From Phycisphaeraceae bacterium (GTDB lineage: Bacteria > Planctomycetota > Phycisphaerae > Phycisphaerales > SM1A02): a DNA stretch of 64,000 nucleotides. A model generated the notes under the pieces. It saw only the letters and a list, made by a program, of their open reading frames with translations. It was not told the DNA's origin and made no database searches. A program made the position numbers and the translations under genes. Location: the NCBI GenBank assembly GCA_019636755.1, contig JAHBWZ010000001.1:1-64000 (forward strand), given 5' to 3'. Positions 15,476 through 24,348 of this stretch are shown piece after piece; within the stretch, counting starts at the first letter, position 1, and each line of letters begins with the position of its first letter.

Positions 15476-18187
15476 TCACGTCGCTGCTTCCTCCGCCGGC
15501 GACAGCGCCACCGCCACGACCTTGTAGTCCGGGCAGCGGCTGGTCGGGTCCGTGTACGGGCCGACGACGCGATTGGTCTGCGTCTGCGGGAAGTGGAACG
15601 AGAGGAACACGGTGCCCGGGATCATCCGGCGGGAGAGCCTGGCCGGTGCGACGGCCTGTCCCCAGCGGCTCGTGATGCGGACGCGCGCGCCGTCGTGGAT
15701 GCGGAGCCTGGCGGCATCCTCCGGGTGCAGTTCAAGGTCGTCCTGCCCGACGAGCGCGGCGCTGGGTGTCCGGCGCGTCATCGTGCCCACGTTGTAGTGA
15801 TCGAGCACCCGCCCGGTGATCAGCACGTACGGATGGCTCCCGTCCGTCGCGTCCTGCGGCGGCGCATACTCGACGCACATGAGCAGCGCCCGGCCGCGGA
15901 CGAAGCCGTCGGCGTGCACGGTCCGCGTGCCGGGATGGTCCGCATCAGGACAGGGCCACTGCAGGCCGTCCGCGCCCAGTCGCGCATACGACACGCCGCC
16001 GAAGAGGTGCGGTGCCACCTGCGCCAGTTCGTCCATCACCTCCGACGGCCGGGTGAACGCCCAGCGTCCGTCGCGTCCGGACATCGCCCGCGCGACGTCG
16101 CGGATGACCTCCCAGTCCGGGCGCGCCTCGCCCGGCGGCGGCACCGCCGCGCGGACGCGCTGGATGCGCCGCTCCCCGTTCGTGAACGTGCCGTCCTGCT
16201 CGAAGACCGACGCCGCCGGGAAGACGACGTGGGCCCGCCTGGCGGTTTCCGTCAGGAAGAGCTCCTGCACGATCAGCAGGTCCAGGCTCTCCAGGGCGCG
16301 CAGGACGTGCGTGGTATTCGGATCGCTCTGCGCCACGTCCTCGCCCTGGATCCACAGGGCCCGGAGGCGTCCGGCGACGGCGGCGTCGTACATCTCCGGG
16401 ATCGTCATCCCCGGCTCCGCCGGTGGTGCCGCGCCCCAGGCCGCGCGGAGGCGCGCCTGCACCTGCGGATCATCCGGCTTCAGGTAGCCCGTGAGCGCGT
16501 AGGGCTGCGCGCCCATGTCGGCGTTGCCCTGCACGTTGTTCTGTCCCCGCAGCGGCAGCATGCCCGCGCCGCGCCGTCCCAGTGAGCCGGTGAGCAGCCC
16601 GAGGTTGCAGTACGCCATGACGCCGGCCACGCCCTGCGTCTGCTCGGACAGCCCGAGGCCGCTGATGAAGAGGCCCGGACCGCGCGAGCCGATGATCCGT
16701 GCGGCCTTCCGGACCAGGTCCGGCGGGACGCGCGTGACGGTCGCCATCCCGTCCAGCGACTGCCGGCGCAGGAACGCGCGCAGCTCGTCGAAGCCTTCAC
16801 AGCGCCCGGCGACGTAGGACTCGGCGCAGAGCCCCTCCTCGATGAGCACCTTCGCGAGCGCATTGAACAGCACGACGTTCGAACCCGGCCACGCGGGCAG
16901 GTGGACATCCGCGTACGCCGCGAGTTCGATCCGCCGCGGATCGATCACGATGAGCGCTGCGCCGCGGAGCGCCGCCTGCCGGATGCGGGCCCCGACGACC
17001 GGGTGGGCCTCGGTGGGATTCGCCCCGGCGACGACGAGAAGCCCGGCCTCCTCCAGGTCCGCGTAGGACGCCGTCGCCGCGCCGGTGCCCGTCACGAGGC
17101 CCAGGGCGACCGCCGTCGAGGAGTGGCAGACGCGCGCGCAGCAGTCGGTGTTGTTCGTGCCGATGACGCTCCGGAAGAGTCTCTGCAGCAGGTACGCCGC
17201 CTCGTTGGTCGATCGCGAGGAGGTCATCGTTCCCAGCGCGTCCGCCCCGTCCCGGTCCCGGATCTCGAGCAGTCGACGGGCGGCGAACGCGATCGCCTCG
17301 GACCAGGTTGCCGGCCTGAATCCGCCGCCGCGGTCGCGGAGCAGCGGCGTCGTGAGCCGGTCGGCCGAGTGGTGGAACGCGTGCGCGTAGCGACCCTTGA
17401 CGCAGAGATGGCCGCGGTTCACCGCGGCATCACGGACGCCCGTCACCCGGAGGACGATGCCGTCCGCGGACTCGACGTGTCCGCGGCAGCCGACGCCGCA
17501 GTATCCGCACACGGAGTCGACCGCGCGATCGGACCGCGCGCCGCCCGACGGGACCCGGTCCCGATCGGTGATCGCGCCGGTCGGGCAGACATCCACGCAT
17601 GCGCCGCAGGCGACGCACGCGCTGTCGGCGAAGCGGTCGGTCGGGCCGTAGATGAGCCGCGCCGCGCCGCCGCGTCCCTCGATGCCGTACACGAACTGTC
17701 CCTGGACCTGCTCGCAGGCATTGAGACAGAGCCGGCAGGTGATGCACTTCGACCGGTCGAACCGCATGTAGGGATGGCTCTCGTCCATCGCCGGGCGCGG
17801 CGCGCTGGAGGCGACCTCCGCGGGAACGTCGTACGCCGCGAGCAGGCGCTCGAACCGGGTGCCCGCCGGGTCCGGCCGGACGGCATCGGCGGGCAGCGCG
17901 GCGCGCATGAGCGACAGGAGGCTCCGTCGTGTGTGTCGCAGTCGATCGCCGGTGGTGCGCACGATCATGCCGGGCGCGATCGGCGTGTGGCACGCCGCCT
18001 GCGGTCGCTGGCCATCGATCTCGACCAGGCAGAGCCGGCAGCCGCCCTCCGGCGCGAGTGCATCGGCGTGGCAGAGCGTCGGGATGTCGATCCCGTGCTG
18101 CGCGGCGACGGACAGGATCGTCGCGCCCGCCCGGACGGGGACCACGCGTCCGTCGATCGTCGCCGTGGGGGGCGGAGGATCGCTCAT
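15476..18187 (-). CDS. fdhA: NAD-linked formate dehydrogenase catalytic subunit, 903 aa
   Basis: Mo/W-bis-MGD oxidoreductase that oxidises formate to CO2. Domains in order are: N-terminal 2Fe-2S (Cys39, 50, 53, 66); two 4Fe-4S clusters (about Cys148-158 and Cys191-201); the proximal 4Fe-4S (Cys227, 230, 234, 262); then the molybdopterin domains and a C-terminal MGD-binding domain (ITGRVLDHYNVGTMTRRTP). The metal ligand is Cys354 in CCARVCHSS, not selenocysteine. The N-terminal ferredoxin-like region is the one found in cytoplasmic, NAD-reducing enzymes. The start overlaps the fdhB stop (ATGA), implying coupled expression. No TAT signal, so it acts in the cytoplasm. Confidence 0.93.
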   Translation of the reverse strand: MSDPPPPTATIDGRVVPVRAGATILSVAAQHGIDIPTLCHADALAPEGGCRLCLVEIDGQRPQAACHTPIAPGMIVRTTGDRLRHTRRSLLSLMRAALPADAVRPDPAGTRFERLLAAYDVPAEVASSAPRPAMDESHPYMRFDRSKCITCRLCLNACEQVQGQFVYGIEGRGGAARLIYGPTDRFADSACVACGACVDVCPTGAITDRDRVPSGGARSDRAVDSVCGYCGVGCRGHVESADGIVLRVTGVRDAAVNRGHLCVKGRYAHAFHHSADRLTTPLLRDRGGGFRPATWSEAIAFAARRLLEIRDRDGADALGTMTSSRSTNEAAYLLQRLFRSVIGTNNTDCCARVCHSSTAVALGLVTGTGAATASYADLEEAGLLVVAGANPTEAHPVVGARIRQAALRGAALIVIDPRRIELAAYADVHLPAWPGSNVVLFNALAKVLIEEGLCAESYVAGRCEGFDELRAFLRRQSLDGMATVTRVPPDLVRKAARIIGSRGPGLFISGLGLSEQTQGVAGVMAYCNLGLLTGSLGRRGAGMLPLRGQNNVQGNADMGAQPYALTGYLKPDDPQVQARLRAAWGAAPPAEPGMTIPEMYDAAVAGRLRALWIQGEDVAQSDPNTTHVLRALESLDLLIVQELFLTETARRAHVVFPAASVFEQDGTFTNGERRIQRVRAAVPPPGEARPDWEVIRDVARAMSGRDGRWAFTRPSEVMDELAQVAPHLFGGVSYARLGADGLQWPCPDADHPGTRTVHADGFVRGRALLMCVEYAPPQDATDGSHPYVLITGRVLDHYNVGTMTRRTPSAALVGQDDLELHPEDAARLRIHDGARVRITSRWGQAVAPARLSRRMIPGTVFLSFHFPQTQTNRVVGPYTDPTSRCPDYKVVAVALSPAEEAAT

Positions 18188-19848
18188 GCGGATGCCTCCG
18201 GAAGCGACTGCGCCGCGGACATCTCCAGGATGGTCCGGATCGGTCCCGGCGTCTCCCGCCCGAAGGCGCAGAGACTCGCATCCTTCATGAGCGCCATGAT
18301 GTGCCCCAGTTCGGCGAGCGACGCGCCGGCGAGTCCACCGTGTACCAGTTCATGCGCGCGCCGGGAGCCCAGGCGGCACGGCACGCACCGGCCGCAGGAT
18401 TCATCGCGCATGAAGGTCACCAGGTGGCGCAGAATCATGGCCCGGTCGGTGCCCTTCGGAATCGCGACCATGCCGCCGTGCCCCAGGTTGATGCCGAGGC
18501 GTGACATCGCGGCGAAGCAGATGGGGGCATCCCAGAGATCCGGTGTCACGAGGCTGCCCATGGGGCCGCCGAGGAGAACCGCCTCGAGTTCCGTCCCGTC
18601 CCGACCCCCGCCCGCCAGGGTCTCGATCGCATCGCGCAGCGTCACGCCGAACTCCACTTCCACGATGCCCGGACGCGCGAAGCCGTGATTGAAGCAGAGC
18701 GCCTTGGTGCCGCGACTCTCCGCGGTCCCCAGCGCCGCGAACGCGGCGGCGCCGTGCACCAGGATCCAGGGCACGTTCGCCAGCGTCTCCACGTTGTCCA
18801 CCACCGTCGGCCGCCCGAACAGGCCCGCCTCGACCGGGTAGGGCGGCCGCGGCGAGACCTCGCCGCGCCGGCCTTCGATGGCCGCGAGCAGCGCGGTCTC
18901 CTCTCCGCACACGTACGAACCCATGCCGCGGACGACCTCCACGGTGAAGGACCGCTGCGGTCCCAGGCAGTCGGTCCCGAGCCGACCGGCGCGGACGGCG
19001 CTGTCGATCGCGCCGGTCATCACCCGCGCCGCGACCGGGTACTCGGAACGGATGAAGACGATGCCGCGCGCGGCGCCGACCGCGTGCGCCGCGATGGCCA
19101 TGCCCTCGAGGATGGCGTGCGCGTCGCGCTCCATGAGTTCCCGGTCGATGAACGACCCCGGGTCGCCCTCGTCGCCGTTGGCCACGATGAACCGCAGTGG
19201 TCCGGGTGCCGCGGCCGCGAGATCCCACTTCCGTCCCGTCGGAAACGCGGCGCCGCCCCGGCCGCGCAGTCCGGCCGCGCTGACCGCGTGCCGGACGGCG
19301 GCGGGCGGCCGTGCGAGCGCGGCCCGGAGCCCGGCGTAATCGGGCGCGGGATCGACCGGCGCGGTCGTCCGGCCGAGGCGCGCGGTGATGACGGCGTGGC
19401 GCGCGGTGCACCGGATGGACGGCGGTTCCGGGTGCGGAGGCTCGGCGCCGGCGCCGCAGAGCGCGGTCGAGGCGGCATCGAGCCGCGGGATGACATGGTC
19501 CCGGGCCGTCATCGCCACCGGCGAACGATCGCAGTAGCCGAGACAGTACACGGGACGGCACGGGTGTTCCGCGCCGATCGTCCGGGCGATGTCCGCGCCG
19601 CCGGCGAGCGCGCAGGACAGTCCCGCGCACACCCGGACGGCGCGCGGGTCAGAGACGGCGTCCTCGAAGGTCGACAGGGCGCCGCGCACGGCGGCGATCG
19701 GCAGATGGACCGACTGCGCCAGCCGGTCCATCGCCGGTGCATCCATGCGCGGTTCCTCCGCGACCGCGGCGTGAAACTGCGGCAGCGCGGGCGTCATCGC
19801 ATTTTCCCGGTCGTGGGCGGCGCGGTAGGTGCTGGCTCGTCCGGTCAT
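18184..19848 (-). CDS. fdhB: Formate dehydrogenase NADH-oxidoreductase subunit (NuoE-NuoF fusion), 554 aa
   Basis: This subunit passes electrons from FdhA to NAD. The N-terminal third is a NuoE-like 2Fe-2S thioredoxin fold (VRVCAGLSCALAGG and VYCLGYCDRSPVAM, the C-x4-C and C-x3-C pattern). The rest is NuoF-like: GLRGRGGAAFPTGRKW (NADH), ANGDEGDPGSFIDRELM (FMN), GMGSYVCGEETALL, and a 4Fe-4S motif ESCGRCVPCRLGS with the fourth Cys in DASLCAFGRE. The ATG at 19848 gives the longest form; an in-frame ATG at 19797 (MTPALPQF) is equally possible. It lies 45 bases after fhs and overlaps fdhA by 4 bases, so fhs-fdhB-fdhA form one operon. Confidence 0.92.
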   Translation of the reverse strand: MTGRASTYRAAHDRENAMTPALPQFHAAVAEEPRMDAPAMDRLAQSVHLPIAAVRGALSTFEDAVSDPRAVRVCAGLSCALAGGADIARTIGAEHPCRPVYCLGYCDRSPVAMTARDHVIPRLDAASTALCGAGAEPPHPEPPSIRCTARHAVITARLGRTTAPVDPAPDYAGLRAALARPPAAVRHAVSAAGLRGRGGAAFPTGRKWDLAAAAPGPLRFIVANGDEGDPGSFIDRELMERDAHAILEGMAIAAHAVGAARGIVFIRSEYPVAARVMTGAIDSAVRAGRLGTDCLGPQRSFTVEVVRGMGSYVCGEETALLAAIEGRRGEVSPRPPYPVEAGLFGRPTVVDNVETLANVPWILVHGAAAFAALGTAESRGTKALCFNHGFARPGIVEVEFGVTLRDAIETLAGGGRDGTELEAVLLGGPMGSLVTPDLWDAPICFAAMSRLGINLGHGGMVAIPKGTDRAMILRHLVTFMRDESCGRCVPCRLGSRRAHELVHGGLAGASLAELGHIMALMKDASLCAFGRETPGPIRTILEMSAAQSLPEASA

Positions 19849-19893
19849 GTCGACACTCGCGGCGTGCGGAAGGTCCGTCCGTCCCGGGACCCG

Positions 19894-21789
19894 TCAGAAG
19901 AGTCCCTCGATGCGACCGGACACGGGATCGAGGTCCACGTCCATGAAGGCCGCCCGCGGCGGCAGCCCCGGCATCGTCCGCATCGAGCCGACGAGCGGAT
20001 AGATGAAGCCCGCGCCGACGGACGCCCGCACATCACGGATCGTGATCCGGAAGCCCTCCGGCGCGCCCTTGAGATCCGGATCCTCGGAGAACGACAGGTG
20101 CGTCTTCGCCATGCAGACAGGGAGCCGGCCGTATCCCAGGTCCGTGTAGAGCCGGATCCGCTCGGATGCCTCCGGTGCATACGACACCCCGGCGGCCCCA
20201 TAGCTTCTCGCGATCGATCCGATCTTCTGCTCGATGGAATCCTCGTCGGCATACAGCATGCGGAATGCGCCGGGCTGGTCGCAGGCGTGGATCACCGCCT
20301 CTGCCAGGTCACAGGCGCCGAGCCCCCCGTCGGCCCACACCGAGGTCTTCACCGCGCTCAGCGCGCCGGCCTCGATCGAGGCCCGCCGGACCAGGTCGAT
20401 CTCCTCATCCGTGTCGGTCGTGAAGGCGTTGACCGCCACCACGACGGGCACGCCGTACTGGCGCACGTTCCGGATGTGCCGGAGCAGGTTCGGCAGCCCT
20501 GCTTCCACGAGCGCGGTGTTGCCGGTCGTGTACGCGGCGTCGATCGGCCGGCCGGCAACGACCTTCGGTCCGCCGCCGTGCATCTTGAGGGCGCGGATGG
20601 TGGCGACGATGACCGCGCAGTCCGGCGCGAGGCCGCTCGTCCGGCACTTCAGGTTGGCGAACTTCTCGAAGCCGATGTCGGATCCGAAGCCCGCCTCCGT
20701 CACCACGTAGTCCGCCAGCCGCAGCGCGATCCGGTCCGCGATGACCGATGAGTTCCCGTGCGCGATGTTGGCGAAGGGCCCGGCGTGCACGAAGACCGGG
20801 GTCCCCTCCAGCGTCTGCATGAGGTTGGGCATGATCGCGTCCCTGAGGAGCACGGTCATGGCGCCGGCGGCGCCGAGGTCGTCCGCGGTGACCGGCCGTC
20901 CACTGCGATCGAACCCGACGACCATGCGGCGCAACCGGTCCCGCATGTCTTCGAGTCCCGTGCTGAGTGCGAGCACGGCCATGACCTCGCTGGCGACGGC
21001 GATGTCGAAGCCGGTGGTGCGCGGGTGGTTCTCCTCGGGGCCGAGACCGATCCGGATCTGCCGGAGCATCCGGTCATTGACGTCCAGCACGCGGTTCCAC
21101 GTGATCGTGTCCGGATCCACGTCGAGGCGGAAGACGGACCGGACATGGTCATCGGTGAGCGTGTCCGGCGCGCCGGCCGGAAGGCCGAGGCGGGTCATGC
21201 GCCGCAGGTGGCACGCCGCGGGAACCGGTCGGCCGTCGCGACCCCGGCGGCACTGGGCGAGCATCAGCTGGCGGTCGTCGGGATGCGTTGCCTCGTAGAG
21301 CATCCGCGTGTCCAGCGCCGCCGCGAGCAGGTTGTTCGCCGCGGTGACCGCGTGCGTGTCGCCGGTCAGGTGGAGGTTGAAGTCCTCCATCGGGATGACC
21401 TGGCTGTAGCCCCCTCCCGCGGCGCCGCCCTTGATGCCGAACGTCGGTCCCATGGAGGGCTGCCGGATGCATGTGAACGCCCGCCGCCCGAGGTGGGCCC
21501 CGAGCGCCTGCGCCAGCCCGACGGTGACCGTGGTCTTCCCCTCTCCCAGAGGCGTCGGCGTGATGGCGGTCACGACCACGTACTTCCCCTGCGGTCCCTG
21601 GGCCAGCCGATCGCACACGGAGAGGTGGACCTTCGCCTTGGTGTGGCCGTATGGCTCGATCTCGTCACGGCGCAGTCCGAGGTCGTCTGCGATCCCGGTG
21701 ATCGGAAGCGGCGTGGCGGCCTGTGCGATCTCCAGGTCCGACGGAACGGGGCGCTTCAGCATGAGCGGCGCGCGCTCGGTCCGGGTCAT
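19894..21789 (-). CDS. fhs: Formate-tetrahydrofolate ligase, 631 aa
   Basis: Catalyses ATP-dependent formation of 10-formyl-tetrahydrofolate from formate, the entry of formate into C1 metabolism. Visible signatures are the N-terminal [12 protein letters not shown], the P-loop [39 protein letters not shown], and [16 protein letters not shown]. The family C-terminus ([20 protein letters not shown] with a terminal IEGLF) is intact. Some 70 residues are longer than the usual 555-560, part of it around the divergent [21 protein letters not shown] stretch (about 200-220), so an insertion is likely. Start at 21789 (MTRTERAPL) is chosen; MLKRPV at 21761 is an alternative. Directly followed by the formate dehydrogenase genes. 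Confidence 0.93.
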   Translation of the reverse strand: MTRTERAPLMLKRPVPSDLEIAQAATPLPITGIADDLGLRRDEIEPYGHTKAKVHLSVCDRLAQGPQGKYVVVTAITPTPLGEGKTTVTVGLAQALGAHLGRRAFTCIRQPSMGPTFGIKGGAAGGGYSQVIPMEDFNLHLTGDTHAVTAANNLLAAALDTRMLYEATHPDDRQLMLAQCRRGRDGRPVPAACHLRRMTRLGLPAGAPDTLTDDHVRSVFRLDVDPDTITWNRVLDVNDRMLRQIRIGLGPEENHPRTTGFDIAVASEVMAVLALSTGLEDMRDRLRRMVVGFDRSGRPVTADDLGAAGAMTVLLRDAIMPNLMQTLEGTPVFVHAGPFANIAHGNSSVIADRIALRLADYVVTEAGFGSDIGFEKFANLKCRTSGLAPDCAVIVATIRALKMHGGGPKVVAGRPIDAAYTTGNTALVEAGLPNLLRHIRNVRQYGVPVVVAVNAFTTDTDEEIDLVRRASIEAGALSAVKTSVWADGGLGACDLAEAVIHACDQPGAFRMLYADEDSIEQKIGSIARSYGAAGVSYAPEASERIRLYTDLGYGRLPVCMAKTHLSFSEDPDLKGAPEGFRITIRDVRASVGAGFIYPLVGSMRTMPGLPPRAAFMDVDLDPVSGRIEGLF

Positions 21790-21907
21790 GGCGGGTGCGG
21801 ATGCGGATGTTCGAAGCATGCGGGGCCCTGCCGGTCGACTGGTGCCGTCCGGATCCTACATCGTGCATCCGGCCTCGAAACCGGGAGAATGCCCCGATCC
21901 GCGCGCG

Positions 21908-22648
21908 TCACTCCAACCGCGCCGGCGAGCCGGACAGGGTCTCCTTCATGACCGTGTCCAGATCCAGGAGGGCCCGGGCGCCGTCGCCGGTGAAGGAACT
22001 GCCGTGCATGGTGGCGAGCGTCTTCGGCCGGAGGGCCGCCAGTCCCTCCAGCAGCGGACGCGTCCGCGGCGTGTACGGCATGTAATCCATGAGGGGGCCG
22101 GCCTGGAAGTCGATCATCGACTGGCGCGTGCGCCCCACGATGTCGGACGCCGTGATCGCCTCGACATCGCCGTTGTGCGTGAAGAGGTCCGAGCAGAACA
22201 GCACCTGCTGCGTCTCCTCGAACAGCACGCCCGCATCCCAGCCGTGCGGCAGGTGCGGCGTGGGACGGTAGCGGAATCGAAGGCGCCCGGTGCTGAACGT
22301 CTCATCGGCGTTGAGGGCCCGCGGCGGGCGGTCGGCAAAGTCCGTGAGATTGACCAGCGCGCCGACGACGCCGGAGACCGCCTGCGCCCCGGGCGCCACC
22401 TTGAGCCAGTCGTTGAGCGAGCCGCACTCGTCCACTTCGAAGTGGCTGAAGCCGATCCAGCGCAGGCGCGCCGGATCGATGACCTTCCGGACCGCGTCCA
22501 GCACCGCGGGAAACATGCGGCGCATCCCGGTGTGATAGAGAAGCGGTTCCTCGTCGAGGACCAGGAAGTGGTTGAACTGGAGGTTGATCTCCGGCATGTA
22601 CACGGAGATGCGATGGACAGAGGGCGCGATCTCGGTGATGGACGGCAT
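21908..22648 (-). CDS. ODP-type metallo-beta-lactamase (flavodiiron-like, no flavodoxin), 246 aa
   Basis: Metallo-beta-lactamase fold of the oxygen/NO-binding di-iron (ODP, FprA-like) branch. The metal motif is [13 protein letters not shown], i.e. H-x-E-x-D-E rather than the hydrolase H-x-H-x-D-H, as in flavodiiron proteins. Further family parts are [25 protein letters not shown] and the C-terminal [14 protein letters not shown]. The C-terminal flavodoxin of full flavodiiron enzymes is absent, so a separate electron donor would be needed if it reduces O2 or NO. Such stand-alone proteins are known but poorly studied. Single gene, with an 837-base region upstream. Confidence 0.8.
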   Translation of the reverse strand: MPSITEIAPSVHRISVYMPEINLQFNHFLVLDEEPLLYHTGMRRMFPAVLDAVRKVIDPARLRWIGFSHFEVDECGSLNDWLKVAPGAQAVSGVVGALVNLTDFADRPPRALNADETFSTGRLRFRYRPTPHLPHGWDAGVLFEETQQVLFCSDLFTHNGDVEAITASDIVGRTRQSMIDFQAGPLMDYMPYTPRTRPLLEGLAALRPKTLATMHGSSFTGDGARALLDLDTVMKETLSGSPARLE

Positions 22649-22699
22649 CGGGGTCCTCTCGGGTCCGGATGTGTCGGAGCGCGTGACCGGGGCGCGATC

Positions 22700-23224
22700 A
22701 TACAGCGTCCAGGCGCGCGCCCCGTGCTCCGCGTCTCCTGCGCCGTGAGAATCTCCCGCAGGCGGTCGGCCGTCCGCCGTTCGCGTTCCAGGCGGTGGGT
22801 CAGCAGTTCCCGTCGGGCGTCGTTCTGGACGGGATCCGGCGATGGAACGCCGGCCTCCCCCGCCTGCTCCAGCGGGGCGTCCAGGATCTCCAGACGTTCC
22901 CGCCGCGCCTGCCCATCCGCGCCGCGGCAGACCTCGACGACATCGCGGATCGCGCCGCGCCGCGCCGGGTCGGCGCAGTCATCGCGCCGCACCGCCGAGA
23001 GGGCGGCGTCGAGCGGTCCGGCGCGCCGCGTCACCTTCGGGGAAGTACCACGTCCGGACGGCATCCAGCCACCGTGAGGCCGCGTCGCGGTCCAGGTGGC
23101 CGGCGATCGACGCATGAAGCGCGCGGCGGGCGGTGGCCTCCGCACGCATGGCATGCGTCAGTGGCGCTGCGATCGCCGTCTCGAGGCCCGTCGTGGAGAG
23201 GACGGCAGGCAGCCGGGCGTGCAT
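22700..23224 (-). pseudogene. Possible frameshifted gene remnant
   Basis: On the minus strand an ATG at 23224 opens a protein-like frame (STTGLETAIAAPLTHAMRAE, then HLDRDAASRWLDAVRTWYFP). It turns into Arg-rich sequence after about residue 64. In the next frame over, from about 23030 downwards, protein-like sequence resumes ([20 protein letters not shown], then [20 protein letters not shown]). A single indel near 23030 would join the two into a helix-rich protein of about 170 residues. I do not recognise the family, and the 3' end is not defined. It could be a decayed gene, a sequencing error or chance. Boundaries are approximate. Confidence 0.33.
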
Positions 23225-23234
23225 CGATGACGCC

Positions 23235-23260
23235 GGGGGCGCCTCCGTCGCGGCGCCCCC
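23235..23260. terminator. Strong GC hairpin
   Basis: A 9-bp perfect stem (GGGGGCGCC / GGCGCCCCC) with an 8-base loop lies just beyond the start of the possible minus-strand remnant and upstream of the VOC-cupin gene. There is no T-tract on either side, so a terminator role is only one possibility. Confidence 0.35.
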
Positions 23261-23485
23261 GGCTCCGTCCGGAAGGCTGAGGGTGCCGCACGATCCGGCC
23301 TGCAGTCCGCCGGCCGGTCACGCCTGGCGCAGAGCGGCGACGAGGGGGACGCGCGCCGGCCGGCCGGCACCGCCGCCGGGCCCGCCGGTTGCGTCACCCC
23401 CGTGCCCGATCTACCGTGGCCCGCGCCCGGGATCACGCCCACCGCGCGTGCCGTGGATCGCGGGATCCACGCCACGGGACGAGCC

Positions 23486-24241
23486 ATGGCCGGCGCCCGC
23501 ACGATCCTCTTCGTCCGCGACCAGGCCGGCGCCTGCGCCTTCTGGCGCGCCGCGCTCGGGTCGGCGCCGCGCCTGCATGTGCCCGGCATGACGGAGTTCG
23601 ATCTGCCCGGCGGCGCCTGCCTCGGCCTCATGCCGGACAGCGGCATCCGCAGGCTGCTCGGCGACGCACTTCCGGCCGCGCCGGCGGCAGGCAGCGGACC
23701 GAGGGCGGAGATCTACCTGCTCGTCCCCGATCCGGAGGCGCGGCTGCGGATCGCGATCGACGCCGGCGCCACGCCGGTGGCGCCGGTGACCGATCGCACC
23801 TGGGGTGATCGCGCCGGCTACTGCCTGGATCCCGACGGACACCTGCTGGCCTTCGCGGCGCCGGCGGTGCGTCCGGCGCCAGAGGCGCTTCCCGCATCGG
23901 CGGCGCCGATCGATCTCGAGGCCGCGTTCCGCTCCGTCGACGCGCACTGGTCGCCGCGCGTCGTCGCCGCGCTCAACGGCCAGCACGTCCGGATCGCGCG
24001 CCTGCTCGGCGCGTATCACTGGCATCGTCATCACGACGAGGACGAACTCTTCCTGGTGCGCCGCGGCACGCTCGAGATCCAGTTCCGCGACCGGACCGTC
24101 CGGCTCCCGCCGGGATCGCTCTTCGTCGTGCCCCGCGGCGTCGAACATCGCCCGGTCTGTGACGCCGAGGTCGAGGTTCTGCTCTTCGAGCCGGCGGAGA
24201 CGGTGCCAGCCGGCACGCCGGGGGATGCGGCGGCGCCATGA
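23486..24241 (+). CDS. VOC-cupin two-domain fusion protein, 251 aa
   Basis: Two metal-binding folds in one chain. Residues about 1-125 are a VOC/glyoxalase half (ARTILFVRDQAGACAFWRAAL ... EFDLPGGACLGLMPDSGI ... EIYLLVPDPEARLRIAIDAG ... GYCLDPDGHLLAFAAP). Residues about 145-240 are a small cupin: GAYHWHRHHDEDELFLVRRGTLEIQFR carries the cupin-1 histidines and glutamate (H-x-H-H-x4-E), and LPPGSLFVVPRGVEHRPVC is the cupin-2 motif with its His. A Pro/Ala linker joins them. Start at 23486 (MAGARTIL) fits the first beta strand. The reaction is unknown; both folds suggest a metal-dependent enzyme or sensor. It ends 4 bases past the first ATG of the next frame but the dehydrogenase gene probably starts at 24349. 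Confidence 0.8.
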   Translation: MAGARTILFVRDQAGACAFWRAALGSAPRLHVPGMTEFDLPGGACLGLMPDSGIRRLLGDALPAAPAAGSGPRAEIYLLVPDPEARLRIAIDAGATPVAPVTDRTWGDRAGYCLDPDGHLLAFAAPAVRPAPEALPASAAPIDLEAAFRSVDAHWSPRVVAALNGQHVRIARLLGAYHWHRHHDEDELFLVRRGTLEIQFRDRTVRLPPGSLFVVPRGVEHRPVCDAEVEVLLFEPAETVPAGTPGDAAAP

Positions 24242-24348
24242 CCGGACGGCCACCCGGCGCCGCGCGATCGGCGCGGCTCGCCGGCGATGCGATAGGATGC
24301 GCGCCCGGCGCGCGGCATGCCGTCACGCGCCTGCATGGAGACCGGTCC

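Noticed and set aside
17125-17170. Selenocysteine in the formate dehydrogenase
   Set aside because: The metal-ligand codon encodes Cys354; there is no in-frame TGA in the catalytic region.
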